Source of the DNA: Portibacter lacus
GTDB taxonomy: Bacteria > Bacteroidota > Bacteroidia > Chitinophagales > Saprospiraceae
Assembly: GCF_021533215.1 (NCBI RefSeq)
Contig: NZ_JAJNKA010000003.1
Span: 248,001 to 312,000, forward strand
Length of the DNA: 64,000 nucleotides
Direction: 5' to 3'
Position numbers and translations under genes: made by a program. The notes under the pieces were generated by a model. It was given only the letters and a program-made list of their open reading frames with translations, was not told the origin of the DNA and ran no database searches. Positions 33,170 to 41,443 of this stretch are shown here, in pieces. Each line of letters opens with the position of its first letter. Positions within the stretch are counted from its first letter, which is position 1.

Positions 33170-34666
33170 TTATTTATATCTTCTTTTAACTTTTTTGTTC
33201 TTAGTCTTAAACTTATTACCAGCCGTATCCTCATTTCCTTCAGGACCACCAACTCTTGTCATTGCACATCTAAAACCAATAGTTCTATCTGCTTTGTCCT
33301 CATCTTTAAATCTTCTCGCACCAGGTGATAGCCAATAAAGTCTATCTGCCCAAGAACCACCTTTTATAACTCTTGACTTGTCATTAATCAAAGTGTGGAT
33401 TCCATATTCGTAATTTACGAACTCATCATCACCATCTTTGTAGTTCTTAACATTAGCAACTTTATGGTTTTCTCTTCCTAACACATCATCATCACTAACA
33501 GGCTCCATCTGAATTTTACCTAAACTATCTTTTTCAACCGGAACTCCATTTTCATCTAATACCTTCTGCATAAATTCTCCTCCTCTATAAGGATTCAAAT
33601 CATGATTCTCAGAATCTCTCAATGTTGTACTTGTCATCGGTCTATATACATCCGCAGTCCACTCACTTACATTACCTGCCATATTGTATAAACCAAAATC
33701 ATTCGGTAAGAATGATCTAACATCTGCTGGTATGTGTGCTTTATCATTTAATTTTCCTGCAATACCCATGTAATCACCTCTTCCTCTCTTATAATTCGCA
33801 AGCATTCCTCCTTGCTGTTTATTTCTCTTCTGGTACCTTGCTGTATTTCCATTCCAAGGATATATTCTACGATCTGTGATTAACTCATCTTGAGAAGTCG
33901 CTTGATTTCCTTGCAACGCTAATGCTGCATATTCCCACTCTGCTTCTGTCGGTAATCTATAATCAGGCAACATGATTCCATCTTCGAATCTTACTGATCG
34001 CTCTCCTCCAGATCCTAGGTCTTTAAGATTTTTTCTTACATTTCCTTGATACTGTCCAGCTAAGTAAGTTTCAGTGTTGAAATTATCTGAATCCACTTGA
34101 TCAGGTGAAGGATTTAAAATTCCTCTTTCTATTAAAAGCATTTCATTCACACGGTCCGTTCTCCAAGCTGCGAATTTACCTGCTTGCTTCCAACTAACAC
34201 CTACCACTGGATAATCATCATACGATGGGTGTCTGAAATAAGTTTCTACGAACGGCTCATTAAATGAAAGCTCCTCTCTCCATACTAATGAATCAGGCAA
34301 TGCCTCTCTCCATACAGCAGGATATGATTGATAAGTTTTCTTTGTCCAGTATAAATATTCACGATAGTCAATATTTGAAACTTCCGTTTCATCCATATAG
34401 AACGAAGAAACCGTAACTCTTCTTGGAACATTATCCCATTCGAACGTTACATCTTCTTCCGTTAATCCCATCATAAATGTTCCACCTTGGATAGGAACGA
34501 GATTCGGTCCAGTTTTCTGACCTTCATAATCTAATTTCTCGAAGCCTCCCCATTCTGAATCATTATATTTCCAACCTGTAGAACTAGAACGTTCTGATTG
34601 CTTACATGATCCCAGAATTAATGCTGGAAGTACTAAAACTAAACTTAGCCTTAATAATTTTTTCAT
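33170..34666 (-). CDS. gldJ: Gliding motility / T9SS lipoprotein GldJ
   Basis: GldJ is an outer-membrane lipoprotein needed for gliding and for stability of GldK and type IX secretion in flavobacteria. This 498-residue protein has a lipoprotein signal (lipobox LGSC, Cys21). It belongs to the formylglycine-generating-enzyme/SUMF1 fold with the features of GldJ rather than an enzyme: IQGGTFMMGLTEEDVTFEWDN, VTVSSFYMDETEVSN, YREYLYWT, then LPTEAEWEYAAL, NDFGLYNMAGNVSEWTADVY, and RVIKGGSWAD. The ATG at 34666 is preferred to a TTG six bases earlier. The basic C-terminus KKVKRRYK is unusual but seen in relatives. It is flanked by murF and a PorP/SprF gene, with porU and porV beyond. Confidence 0.93.
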   Translation of the reverse strand: MKKLLRLSLVLVLPALILGSCKQSERSSSTGWKYNDSEWGGFEKLDYEGQKTGPNLVPIQGGTFMMGLTEEDVTFEWDNVPRRVTVSSFYMDETEVSNIDYREYLYWTKKTYQSYPAVWREALPDSLVWREELSFNEPFVETYFRHPSYDDYPVVGVSWKQAGKFAAWRTDRVNEMLLIERGILNPSPDQVDSDNFNTETYLAGQYQGNVRKNLKDLGSGGERSVRFEDGIMLPDYRLPTEAEWEYAALALQGNQATSQDELITDRRIYPWNGNTARYQKRNKQQGGMLANYKRGRGDYMGIAGKLNDKAHIPADVRSFLPNDFGLYNMAGNVSEWTADVYRPMTSTTLRDSENHDLNPYRGGEFMQKVLDENGVPVEKDSLGKIQMEPVSDDDVLGRENHKVANVKNYKDGDDEFVNYEYGIHTLINDKSRVIKGGSWADRLYWLSPGARRFKDEDKADRTIGFRCAMTRVGGPEGNEDTAGNKFKTKNKKVKRRYK

Positions 34667-34732
34667 TGTCAAACCTTTGTAATTACCTTTTAATTAATTT
34701 CTTTTTCTAAAACACATATTGTACCAATTATA

Positions 34733-35746
34733 TTATCTAAACAATTGGAAACAATCATTAATATCCGATCTTTTCTTAGTTTCTCCTATTAAGAAGCTAA
34801 TGCCTATTTCATGAGATCCTCCACTATTGGAAGAAAGTTTTGAAACAGTTAGATCGTAACTATACCCTATTTTAAGGGCTCCCTGCGTAATTCCCGTTGA
34901 AAAAATTACTGCATCAGGATTTTCATTTGCATGCCGATACCATGCTCCTAAAAAAAAGACACCCAAATTGCTATATGCCCCTACATTTAATTGTGTAGAA
35001 CTGCCTTGTTTAACATATAGGATGTTAGGTGAAATAAACGTCTCTTCCCCTCCAATATTGTAATTATTAATTTTTATTTGGGCACCAGCCTGTAGAGAAA
35101 CGCGCAAAGGTAGCCCAGAATACAATCCTGAATTAATATTTGTGAAATTTTCGGAAGGAGTATTAACATGCTTTAAGGAAGTTCCTAAATAAAATTTAGG
35201 ATTATATAATAACATACCCACTGAGGCATCTATATAATTCTTAAATAATTGATCTGGTTGTACTTCAGACGTAGGATAAGGAGTGCCTCCAGGACTAATT
35301 CCTCCAAATTCTGGGTCTAATTGATCAAAAAATATGAGCTTATCCCAATCTATCCTATTTTGTACTCCTGCAGCCTCTATTCCTATTTTCAAATAAGTAT
35401 CACCTTTTAACCGTGCTCTGTATGCATAAAAAAGCGCTACTTTATTATGCACATATATACCATTCCCTGCATTATCCGCTAGAACATTTACCCCGAAACC
35501 ACTTTCCACACTTTCAAAATACTGATCATATGACGCAGAATAAGTGTTATATGCAAATGGTATTAAAGGCCACTGCATACGATAAGATAAAGAAACTTTA
35601 GGATTATAAGTGTTACCAGTGAATGCAGGATTGACTTGAATTGGGTCAATGTAAAATTGCGAAAATACTGGATCTTGGGCCTTCACAAGCCCAGCCCATA
35701 TCGTAATGACTAAGAAAAATATAATATATCTAAATTTTTTATTCAA
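34733..35746 (-). CDS. PorP/SprF family T9SS membrane protein
   Basis: Outer-membrane protein of the PorP/SprF family, which in T9SS organisms helps secrete or anchor specific surface proteins. Hallmarks are the start of the mature protein, AQDPVFSQFYIDPIQVNPAFTG, followed by beta-barrel strands (VSLSYRMQWPL, FGVNVLADNAGNG, KVALFYAYRARL) and a final GISFLIGE segment. The start is non-ATG: TTG at 35746 gives MNKKFRYIIFFLVITIWAG, a classical signal; a TTG at 35767 is also in frame but coincides with a possible -7 box. It is divergent from porU with a short shared promoter region and upstream of gldJ. Whether it is PorP itself or an SprF-like accessory cannot be told. Confidence 0.85.
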   Translation of the reverse strand: MNKKFRYIIFFLVITIWAGLVKAQDPVFSQFYIDPIQVNPAFTGNTYNPKVSLSYRMQWPLIPFAYNTYSASYDQYFESVESGFGVNVLADNAGNGIYVHNKVALFYAYRARLKGDTYLKIGIEAAGVQNRIDWDKLIFFDQLDPEFGGISPGGTPYPTSEVQPDQLFKNYIDASVGMLLYNPKFYLGTSLKHVNTPSENFTNINSGLYSGLPLRVSLQAGAQIKINNYNIGGEETFISPNILYVKQGSSTQLNVGAYSNLGVFFLGAWYRHANENPDAVIFSTGITQGALKIGYSYDLTVSKLSSNSGGSHEIGISFLIGETKKRSDINDCFQLFR

Positions 35747-35818
35747 TCTTTCATCGTATTTTTGCAATAGTAGCTTATTAATTTCGTTTCAATTTAACGT
35801 AATGGATCAACTAAAAGT

Positions 35819-38800
35819 ATGAAACTAATCAATACATTTCTTCTTGTAATTCTCTTTTCAATTGTTTATCAGTTTGATATTTCAGCGCAAACAATTGTAA
35901 CTAAGAAAATAAACTGGTCTAAAAGTACTGAAATTCCTGAAAATGATCTAACTGCTTATTCATTTGATCGATCTTCTATCAATCAAGAAAATAATCTTCA
36001 TATTTATTCTGACCAATTCCCTGTTAATAAATATGGCGATATCCAATTCGAAATCATTGGTTACCAGTCAGAAGAAACATCGATTACTACAAAAACAAAT
36101 ATCCCTACTTCCATTTCAGTTAATAGTCACATCGCTCAAGAAAGACGAAATTATAACGCTATTTATTCTTTTATCCCTTTTATTAAAAATAATAATACGG
36201 GAAAAATAGAAAGAATAACTGAAATTAAACTCCAATATAATACCACCTCAAATAACCTATCTAATTTCAGAGGTGGTCCTGAATTCAAAAATAGTTCTAT
36301 TCTAAAAGACGGCAAAATCTACAAAATAGCAGTTTCTGAAAGTGGCATTTACAAAATATCCAAGGACGACCTAGACAAACTTGGTATCGAGAGTGATGGG
36401 ATTAATCCGAAAAAAATTCAAATCCTCGGAAACCCCAATGGAATGAATCCAGAGGAAAACAGTGCTGATATTTATGATGATTTAATTGAAAATTCAATTT
36501 TTATTCAAGGTGAAGCTGATGGCAGTTTCGACAACAGTGACTTCATTCTTTTTTATGCTCATGGACCTCATACATGGAATCCTGAAGACAACTATACCCA
36601 CAATATTTATGATGACAATAATTACTATTTCATAAAAATTGGAAGTGTAGACGGGAAGCGTGTACAGAATAAACAAAATATAACTGGAAATAATACTTTC
36701 TCATCCAATTACAATACTTATAGACGCTATGAGAAAGATGTCTATAATTTACTTGGTGACTTCTCATCGACTCAAGGTTCTGGGAAACTTTGGTTTAGTG
36801 AAATTTATAGTTCTAATAGAAATCAAGATTTCACTTCATACTTTGCTGATCCTAATTTAGATACAAATGAAGACGTTAGTGTAGAAATTCAATTTGCAGC
36901 AAGAGACCGTATTTCTTCTAAGTTAAACCTAAAAATTGACGGCGTCACTAATTCCATTAACTTCAATGGTGTAAATGTTTCTAATATAGAAAGTAAATAT
37001 GCTGATTTAGAAAAAAAGGTTTTTACTCAAAAGCTTTCCTCCACTTCACCAGAAATTTTTCTTGATTTTGGAGTTTCTTCTAATGAACCAACAGGTTGGC
37101 TTGATTACATTCAACTTACTTATTCTGCCAAGTTAAATTATAGTGGACAGCCTATTGTTTTTAGAAAGACAGAATCGAAAGATCTATCTCTTTATGGATT
37201 CAACATTAACACTACCCTTTTCGGAATGCAAATTTGGGATATATCCAATCCAGAGAATGTCTTGAACCAAGAACATGAGAATTTCAAGTTTTCTTATGTT
37301 CCAAATGGTATTAATGAATTCGTTGTTTTTAATCCTACAGCTGAACACAAAAAGGTAAGCATCATAGGAGAGATTGAAAATCAGAACCTCCATGCTATAC
37401 AATCTGCAGATCTAGTAATTATATATCATCCTGATTTTCAAGAGGCCGCAGAAAAACTAGCTATGCATCGAGCGGATTTCAGTAATCTAAATGTAGTTGC
37501 TGTTTCTGTCAATCAAATATATAACGAATTCAGTTCTGGTCGAGTGGATGTTCCTGGCATCAGAAACTTTGCAAAAATGATTTATGAAAGAGATCCTAAC
37601 TTTAAATACTTATGCCTCATAGGGGATGGATCTTTCGATTATAAACATATCAACGCGAGCGCTTATGGCGACGATAGTTTCATACCTGTTTACGAAACTA
37701 GTGAATCATTGAGCCCTATTAGAGCATTTCCATCAGATGATTTCTATGCGCTACTAAATGACCAAGAAGGAGGAAACTTAAAAGGTGGACTTGATCTCGG
37801 TGTCGGTAGAATCCCAGTGAGAACAGCAGATGAAGCGAATCAAATTATAGATAAGATTATTAATTATGATACCAATCTCGATACTTATGCTGACTGGAGA
37901 CTGCGTATAGGTTTCTCAGCTGATGATGAAGATAATAATTACCATGTTCGGGATGCTGACGGAATTGCAGAAGCAGCAAGATTAAAATATGAAAATTTTA
38001 ATGTTGAAAAAATGTACTTCGACGCATACCCTCAAGTTTCCACACCCGGCGGAGAACGTTATCCTCTTGCAACGGATGCTTTGAATAACAACATATTCAA
38101 GGGTATGTTAACAATGTGCTATTTAGGACATGGTGGTCCTACAGGGTGGGCTCAAGAAAGAGTATTAAAACTTGAAGACATTGAAAAATTTGACAATGAA
38201 AACAAATTGCCTCTTTTCATAACTGCTACTTGTTCGTTTACTGGATATGATAATCCAGCTGGTCCATCTGCAGGTGAAAAACTATTTCTAAAAGAAAAAA
38301 CTGGTGCTATTGCTTTAATGTCAACTGTTAGAGCTGTGTATGTTAATCAAAATGAGAGATTAACTCGAGCTGTATTTGATACCATCTTTACTAAAGATGC
38401 TGGTGAGTTTATGGGTATCGGTGAAATTTTAAGAAGAGCTAAAAATTCGAATGCTGCGGATACATTAGATGTGAATGCTAGGAAATTTCAGCTAATAGGT
38501 GATCCAGCACTTAAACTTTCTATTCCAGAGCATCAAATAAAAACGACTTCTATCAATGGTGTCACTATAGATAGTGATTATACGGCAGATACGATTAAAG
38601 CCTTACAAAAAATGACTTTCGAAGGTTTTGTTGCTGGAGAGGATGGAAATATTATGAGTGATTTTAATGGTGTCGTATATACTTCTGTTTTTGACAAGGT
38701 AATTCAAGCAAAGACCTTAGCAAATAACACCTCTAGTTCTGAAAGAGCATTCAACTTGCAGAAGACGATCCTTTTTAAAGGTCAGTCCGTTATTGAAAAT

Positions 38801-39619
38801 GGTAAATTTAAGTTTGAATTTTATTTGCCATCTGATATCAATTTCGATTATGGCAATGGAAAGATCAGCTTATATGCTAAAAGCGGCAATATAGATGCTT
38901 CGGGTAATTTTGAAGATTTTATAATCGGAGGAAGCGATCCTGCTAACGCTGATGATAATCCGCCACTCGTAGATGTTTATCTTAATACGGAAGATTTTGC
39001 TTTTGGAGGAATCAGTACTTCTAATCCAGTTCTGTTAGTTAAGTTGCAGGATGATTTTGGAATTAATGTCGCTGGAGTCAGTGTAGGTCATGATCTTGTA
39101 GCAGAATTAGACAATAATAGTAAGGAACGTTACATTTTGAACGATTTTTATGAGGCGGAATTGAATGATTTCCGAAAGGGAATCGTAAGATTTCCATTAA
39201 AAGACTTGGAACCAGGGAAGCATACATTGAAAATTAAAGCTTGGGATCTTTCTAATAACTTAGGTGAAGGATACACTGAGTTTTTTGTAACAGATGACGA
39301 GGGTGATCAATTGGAACACGTATTCAATTATCCTAATCCATTCAGTACCAATACGCTTTTCCAGTTTGAACACAATCTTCCTGGCACCGAATTAGAAATT
39401 CTTATAAATATATATAATGTATCAGGTCAAATAGTAAAGACGATAGAACACCTCGTACTAGATGATGGTTTCAGAATAGATGATATCTCATGGGATGGCC
39501 GAGATGACTACGGTCAGAAAATTGCAAATGGTGTATATTTGTACAAAATAAATGTACTAGCTAATCAGTTAGGTATTAGGAAAGAAAGTAATTTCGAAAA
39601 ACTAGTAATTCTAAAATAA
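35819..39619 (+). CDS. porU: Type IX secretion system sortase PorU
   Basis: Cell-surface cysteine protease (family C25, gingipain-like) that cleaves the C-terminal sorting domain from T9SS cargo and attaches the cargo to lipopolysaccharide. The 1266-residue protein has a signal peptide (to ISAQ), an N-terminal beta region, and the C25 domain at about 545-905. The catalytic His771 is in YLGHGGPTGW and the catalytic Cys805 in ITATCSFTGY; the SDDFYALL and GRIPVRT motifs are also present. Ig-like segments follow, then a C-terminal type IX-like domain (FNYPNPFSTNTLFQFEH ... DGRDDYGQKIANGVYLYKI). porV follows after 38 bases, and gldJ and a PorP/SprF gene are divergent, the arrangement known from flavobacteria. 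Confidence 0.95.
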   Translation: MKLINTFLLVILFSIVYQFDISAQTIVTKKINWSKSTEIPENDLTAYSFDRSSINQENNLHIYSDQFPVNKYGDIQFEIIGYQSEETSITTKTNIPTSISVNSHIAQERRNYNAIYSFIPFIKNNNTGKIERITEIKLQYNTTSNNLSNFRGGPEFKNSSILKDGKIYKIAVSESGIYKISKDDLDKLGIESDGINPKKIQILGNPNGMNPEENSADIYDDLIENSIFIQGEADGSFDNSDFILFYAHGPHTWNPEDNYTHNIYDDNNYYFIKIGSVDGKRVQNKQNITGNNTFSSNYNTYRRYEKDVYNLLGDFSSTQGSGKLWFSEIYSSNRNQDFTSYFADPNLDTNEDVSVEIQFAARDRISSKLNLKIDGVTNSINFNGVNVSNIESKYADLEKKVFTQKLSSTSPEIFLDFGVSSNEPTGWLDYIQLTYSAKLNYSGQPIVFRKTESKDLSLYGFNINTTLFGMQIWDISNPENVLNQEHENFKFSYVPNGINEFVVFNPTAEHKKVSIIGEIENQNLHAIQSADLVIIYHPDFQEAAEKLAMHRADFSNLNVVAVSVNQIYNEFSSGRVDVPGIRNFAKMIYERDPNFKYLCLIGDGSFDYKHINASAYGDDSFIPVYETSESLSPIRAFPSDDFYALLNDQEGGNLKGGLDLGVGRIPVRTADEANQIIDKIINYDTNLDTYADWRLRIGFSADDEDNNYHVRDADGIAEAARLKYENFNVEKMYFDAYPQVSTPGGERYPLATDALNNNIFKGMLTMCYLGHGGPTGWAQERVLKLEDIEKFDNENKLPLFITATCSFTGYDNPAGPSAGEKLFLKEKTGAIALMSTVRAVYVNQNERLTRAVFDTIFTKDAGEFMGIGEILRRAKNSNAADTLDVNARKFQLIGDPALKLSIPEHQIKTTSINGVTIDSDYTADTIKALQKMTFEGFVAGEDGNIMSDFNGVVYTSVFDKVIQAKTLANNTSSSERAFNLQKTILFKGQSVIENGKFKFEFYLPSDINFDYGNGKISLYAKSGNIDASGNFEDFIIGGSDPANADDNPPLVDVYLNTEDFAFGGISTSNPVLLVKLQDDFGINVAGVSVGHDLVAELDNNSKERYILNDFYEAELNDFRKGIVRFPLKDLEPGKHTLKIKAWDLSNNLGEGYTEFFVTDDEGDQLEHVFNYPNPFSTNTLFQFEHNLPGTELEILINIYNVSGQIVKTIEHLVLDDGFRIDDISWDGRDDYGQKIANGVYLYKINVLANQLGIRKESNFEKLVILK

Positions 39620-39628
39620 TAAATCGCT

Positions 39629-39636
39629 TATATTTG
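39629..39636 (+). promoter_or_regulatory. -7 promoter box for porV
   Basis: TATATTTG followed by C is a perfect TAnnTTTG box, 21 bases before the porV ATG, in the short gap after porU. porV may therefore be expressed separately, and more strongly than the sortase. Confidence 0.5.
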
Positions 39637-39657
39637 CGCCTCTAAATTTTACAACTA

Positions 39658-40875
39658 ATGATTAAAAATCTAAGTATCTTAACAATTCTACTTATGTGTG
39701 GGATTAATGCCAATGTAACAGCACAAATTTACGATGTTGAGCAAGGGTGTTTAGTAGAATCACTTGGTGGACCTTGTCTCCCAAACACATTGTTAACAGC
39801 AACTCCATTTCTAAGAATCAATCCGGACGCGCGATCTGGTGGAATGGGTGATGCAGGAATTGGGGTTTCAGCAGATCCTAATGCACTACACTATAATGCA
39901 TCTAAGTTAGCTTTCGCTGAGAATGACTTAAGTTTATCTGCTACATATACACCGTGGTTAAGACAACTAGGATTACAAGATGTATACTTAGCTTATCTTA
40001 CGGGATATAAAAAGATCAATGATTTACAAGCTCTGGGTTTCGGAATTCGATTTTTCTCTTTAGGGGATATTGCATTTACTGATATTCAAGGAAATCCAGC
40101 CGGTACGGGAAAACCTAGAGAATTCGATATTTCATTCGCATATTCTAGAAAACTAGCAGAAAATTTTTCTGCTGCTTTAACAGCAAAATATATCTATTCG
40201 AATTTAGCTGCAGGCCAGCAACTTTCGCCAGGTGTGGATGTATCTATTGGTAATGCATTTGCAGCGGATTTATCGCTTACTTACATGATGCCTATCAATA
40301 TGGGAGATTATGGATCTGATCTTACGATCGGTTTAGCGGTAACGAACATGGGTTCTAAGCTTACTTATACAAGAGATGCAACAAAGGATTACTTACCAGG
40401 GAATCTAGGAATCGGTGCCGCGTGGAAAATTGATTTCGATGAATACAATTCATTTACCATTGCTGCAGATATCAACAAGTTATTAGTGCCAACACCTGTA
40501 CCATTTCAGGATACTGAAAATTATGACAAGGATGAAAATGGAACCCCAGATTATAAAGAATTGTCCTTTTTTAATGCAGCAGTGGGTTCATTTGCGGATG
40601 CTTCAGGTGGATTTAGCGAAGAATTTAGTGAAATATATTACTCTTTAGGAGTTGAATACTGGTATGATAATCAATTCGCAGTTAGAGCTGGATACTACTA
40701 TGAGAGCCCATTAAAAGGTGATCGCCAATTCTTAACTGTTGGATTAGGAATAAAATATAATGTTTTCGGAATGAACTTGTCGTACCTCGTACCTACGAGT
40801 AGCCGAAAAGGACCGCTAGATAATACCTTAAGATTCGGTCTGATCTATGATTTCGGATCAGCTGGAATCGAATAA
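39658..40875 (+). CDS. porV: Type IX secretion system outer-membrane protein PorV
   Basis: PorV (LptO) is a FadL-like barrel that collects cargo from the SprA translocon and delivers it to PorU. The 405-residue protein has a signal peptide (MIKNLSILTILLMCGINANVTAQ) and the family landmark TATPFLRINPDARSGGMGDAGIGVSADPNA. FadL-type strands follow (LSATYTPWLRQLGLQD, GFGIRFFSLGDIAFTD, FDISFAYSRKL, FAVRAGYYYESPL), ending in TLRFGLIYDFGSAGIE. It is downstream of porU with its own promoter box and a strong terminator. PorV is also needed for type A-sorted proteins such as those at 6214 and 17876. Confidence 0.95.
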   Translation: MIKNLSILTILLMCGINANVTAQIYDVEQGCLVESLGGPCLPNTLLTATPFLRINPDARSGGMGDAGIGVSADPNALHYNASKLAFAENDLSLSATYTPWLRQLGLQDVYLAYLTGYKKINDLQALGFGIRFFSLGDIAFTDIQGNPAGTGKPREFDISFAYSRKLAENFSAALTAKYIYSNLAAGQQLSPGVDVSIGNAFAADLSLTYMMPINMGDYGSDLTIGLAVTNMGSKLTYTRDATKDYLPGNLGIGAAWKIDFDEYNSFTIAADINKLLVPTPVPFQDTENYDKDENGTPDYKELSFFNAAVGSFADASGGFSEEFSEIYYSLGVEYWYDNQFAVRAGYYYESPLKGDRQFLTVGLGIKYNVFGMNLSYLVPTSSRKGPLDNTLRFGLIYDFGSAGIE

Positions 40876-40895
40876 AATAACTCTAGTTTCAAACT

Positions 40896-40934
40896 AAAAA
40901 AGGAGCATTCAAATGATTTGAATGCTCCTTTTTT
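40896..40934. terminator. Bidirectional terminator between porV and rnpB
   Basis: A perfect stem (AAAAAAGGAGCATTCAAA paired with its complement, around TG) with A and T runs at both ends. It ends porV on the plus strand and is placed to stop the RNase P RNA transcript on the minus strand. Confidence 0.9.
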
Positions 40935-40940
40935 AATAAA

Positions 40941-41316
40941 TACATAATAGTAAGCCGGATTCTGTTCACATTTCTGTGTTCTATCATTTATCTGGTCACG
41001 CCAAAGACGTGATCTAAGCTGCCTACCCCTTTTAGATTCTTTCGATATGCAACGAGTCATTACATCATCCTATGGATGTCTAAAATGTACATGGCATTTC
41101 AACTTGCGAGGTTTGTCTACATCCTTTATTACTAAAGAAGTCGTGAGCTCTTACCTCACGTTTTCACCCTTATCACACCAAGGCATGACGGTATATTTTC
41201 TGCGACACTTTCTGTTAGTCAGTCTTTTCTGACTGACCACCCTATTATTAATAGGCGCAATGCTCTACGTTGTCCGGACTTTCCTCCATATTATAAAATA
41301 CAGCGATAGAATATTA
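40941..41316 (-). ncRNA. rnpB: RNase P RNA
   Basis: Catalytic RNA that removes the 5' leader of tRNA precursors. On the minus strand the 5' conserved region reads GGAGGAAAGTCCGGACAAC, and the 3' end has ACAGAATCCGGCTTAC, the two halves that build helix P4 and the core of bacterial type A RNase P RNA. The universal GAGGTAAGAGCTCACG-type segment is at about 41142-41160. The ends pair weakly through ATAATA and TATTAT to form P1. The 5' end is set from a -7 box (41324-41331) and the 3' end from P1 and the terminator, so each end is uncertain by roughly 10 bases. Protein-coding frames predicted on top of it are spurious. Confidence 0.93.
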
Positions 41317-41323
41317 TGCCCCA

Positions 41324-41331
41324 CAAAGATA
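41324..41331 (-). promoter_or_regulatory. -7 promoter box of rnpB
   Basis: Minus strand TATCTTTG, a perfect TAnnTTTG match, about 8 bases before the inferred 5' end of the RNase P RNA (GGGGCATAAT...). Confidence 0.55.
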
Positions 41332-41443
41332 TGACAATAAAACTATTAATAATTGAAATCCAATTAAATAGAAATCATACAATTCATATTAAATTATATT
41401 ATAATATATATTATTCTTATTTTTACTTTGTTAAATAGCTTAA

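Noticed and set aside
33170-34666. Formylglycine-generating enzyme
   Set aside because: The fold is the same, but the lipoprotein signal, the GldJ-specific motifs and the position beside porU, porV and murF identify GldJ.
40845-41232. Two short overlapping open frames on opposite strands
   Set aside because: They lie on the RNase P RNA gene and its terminator and have no protein family resemblance.
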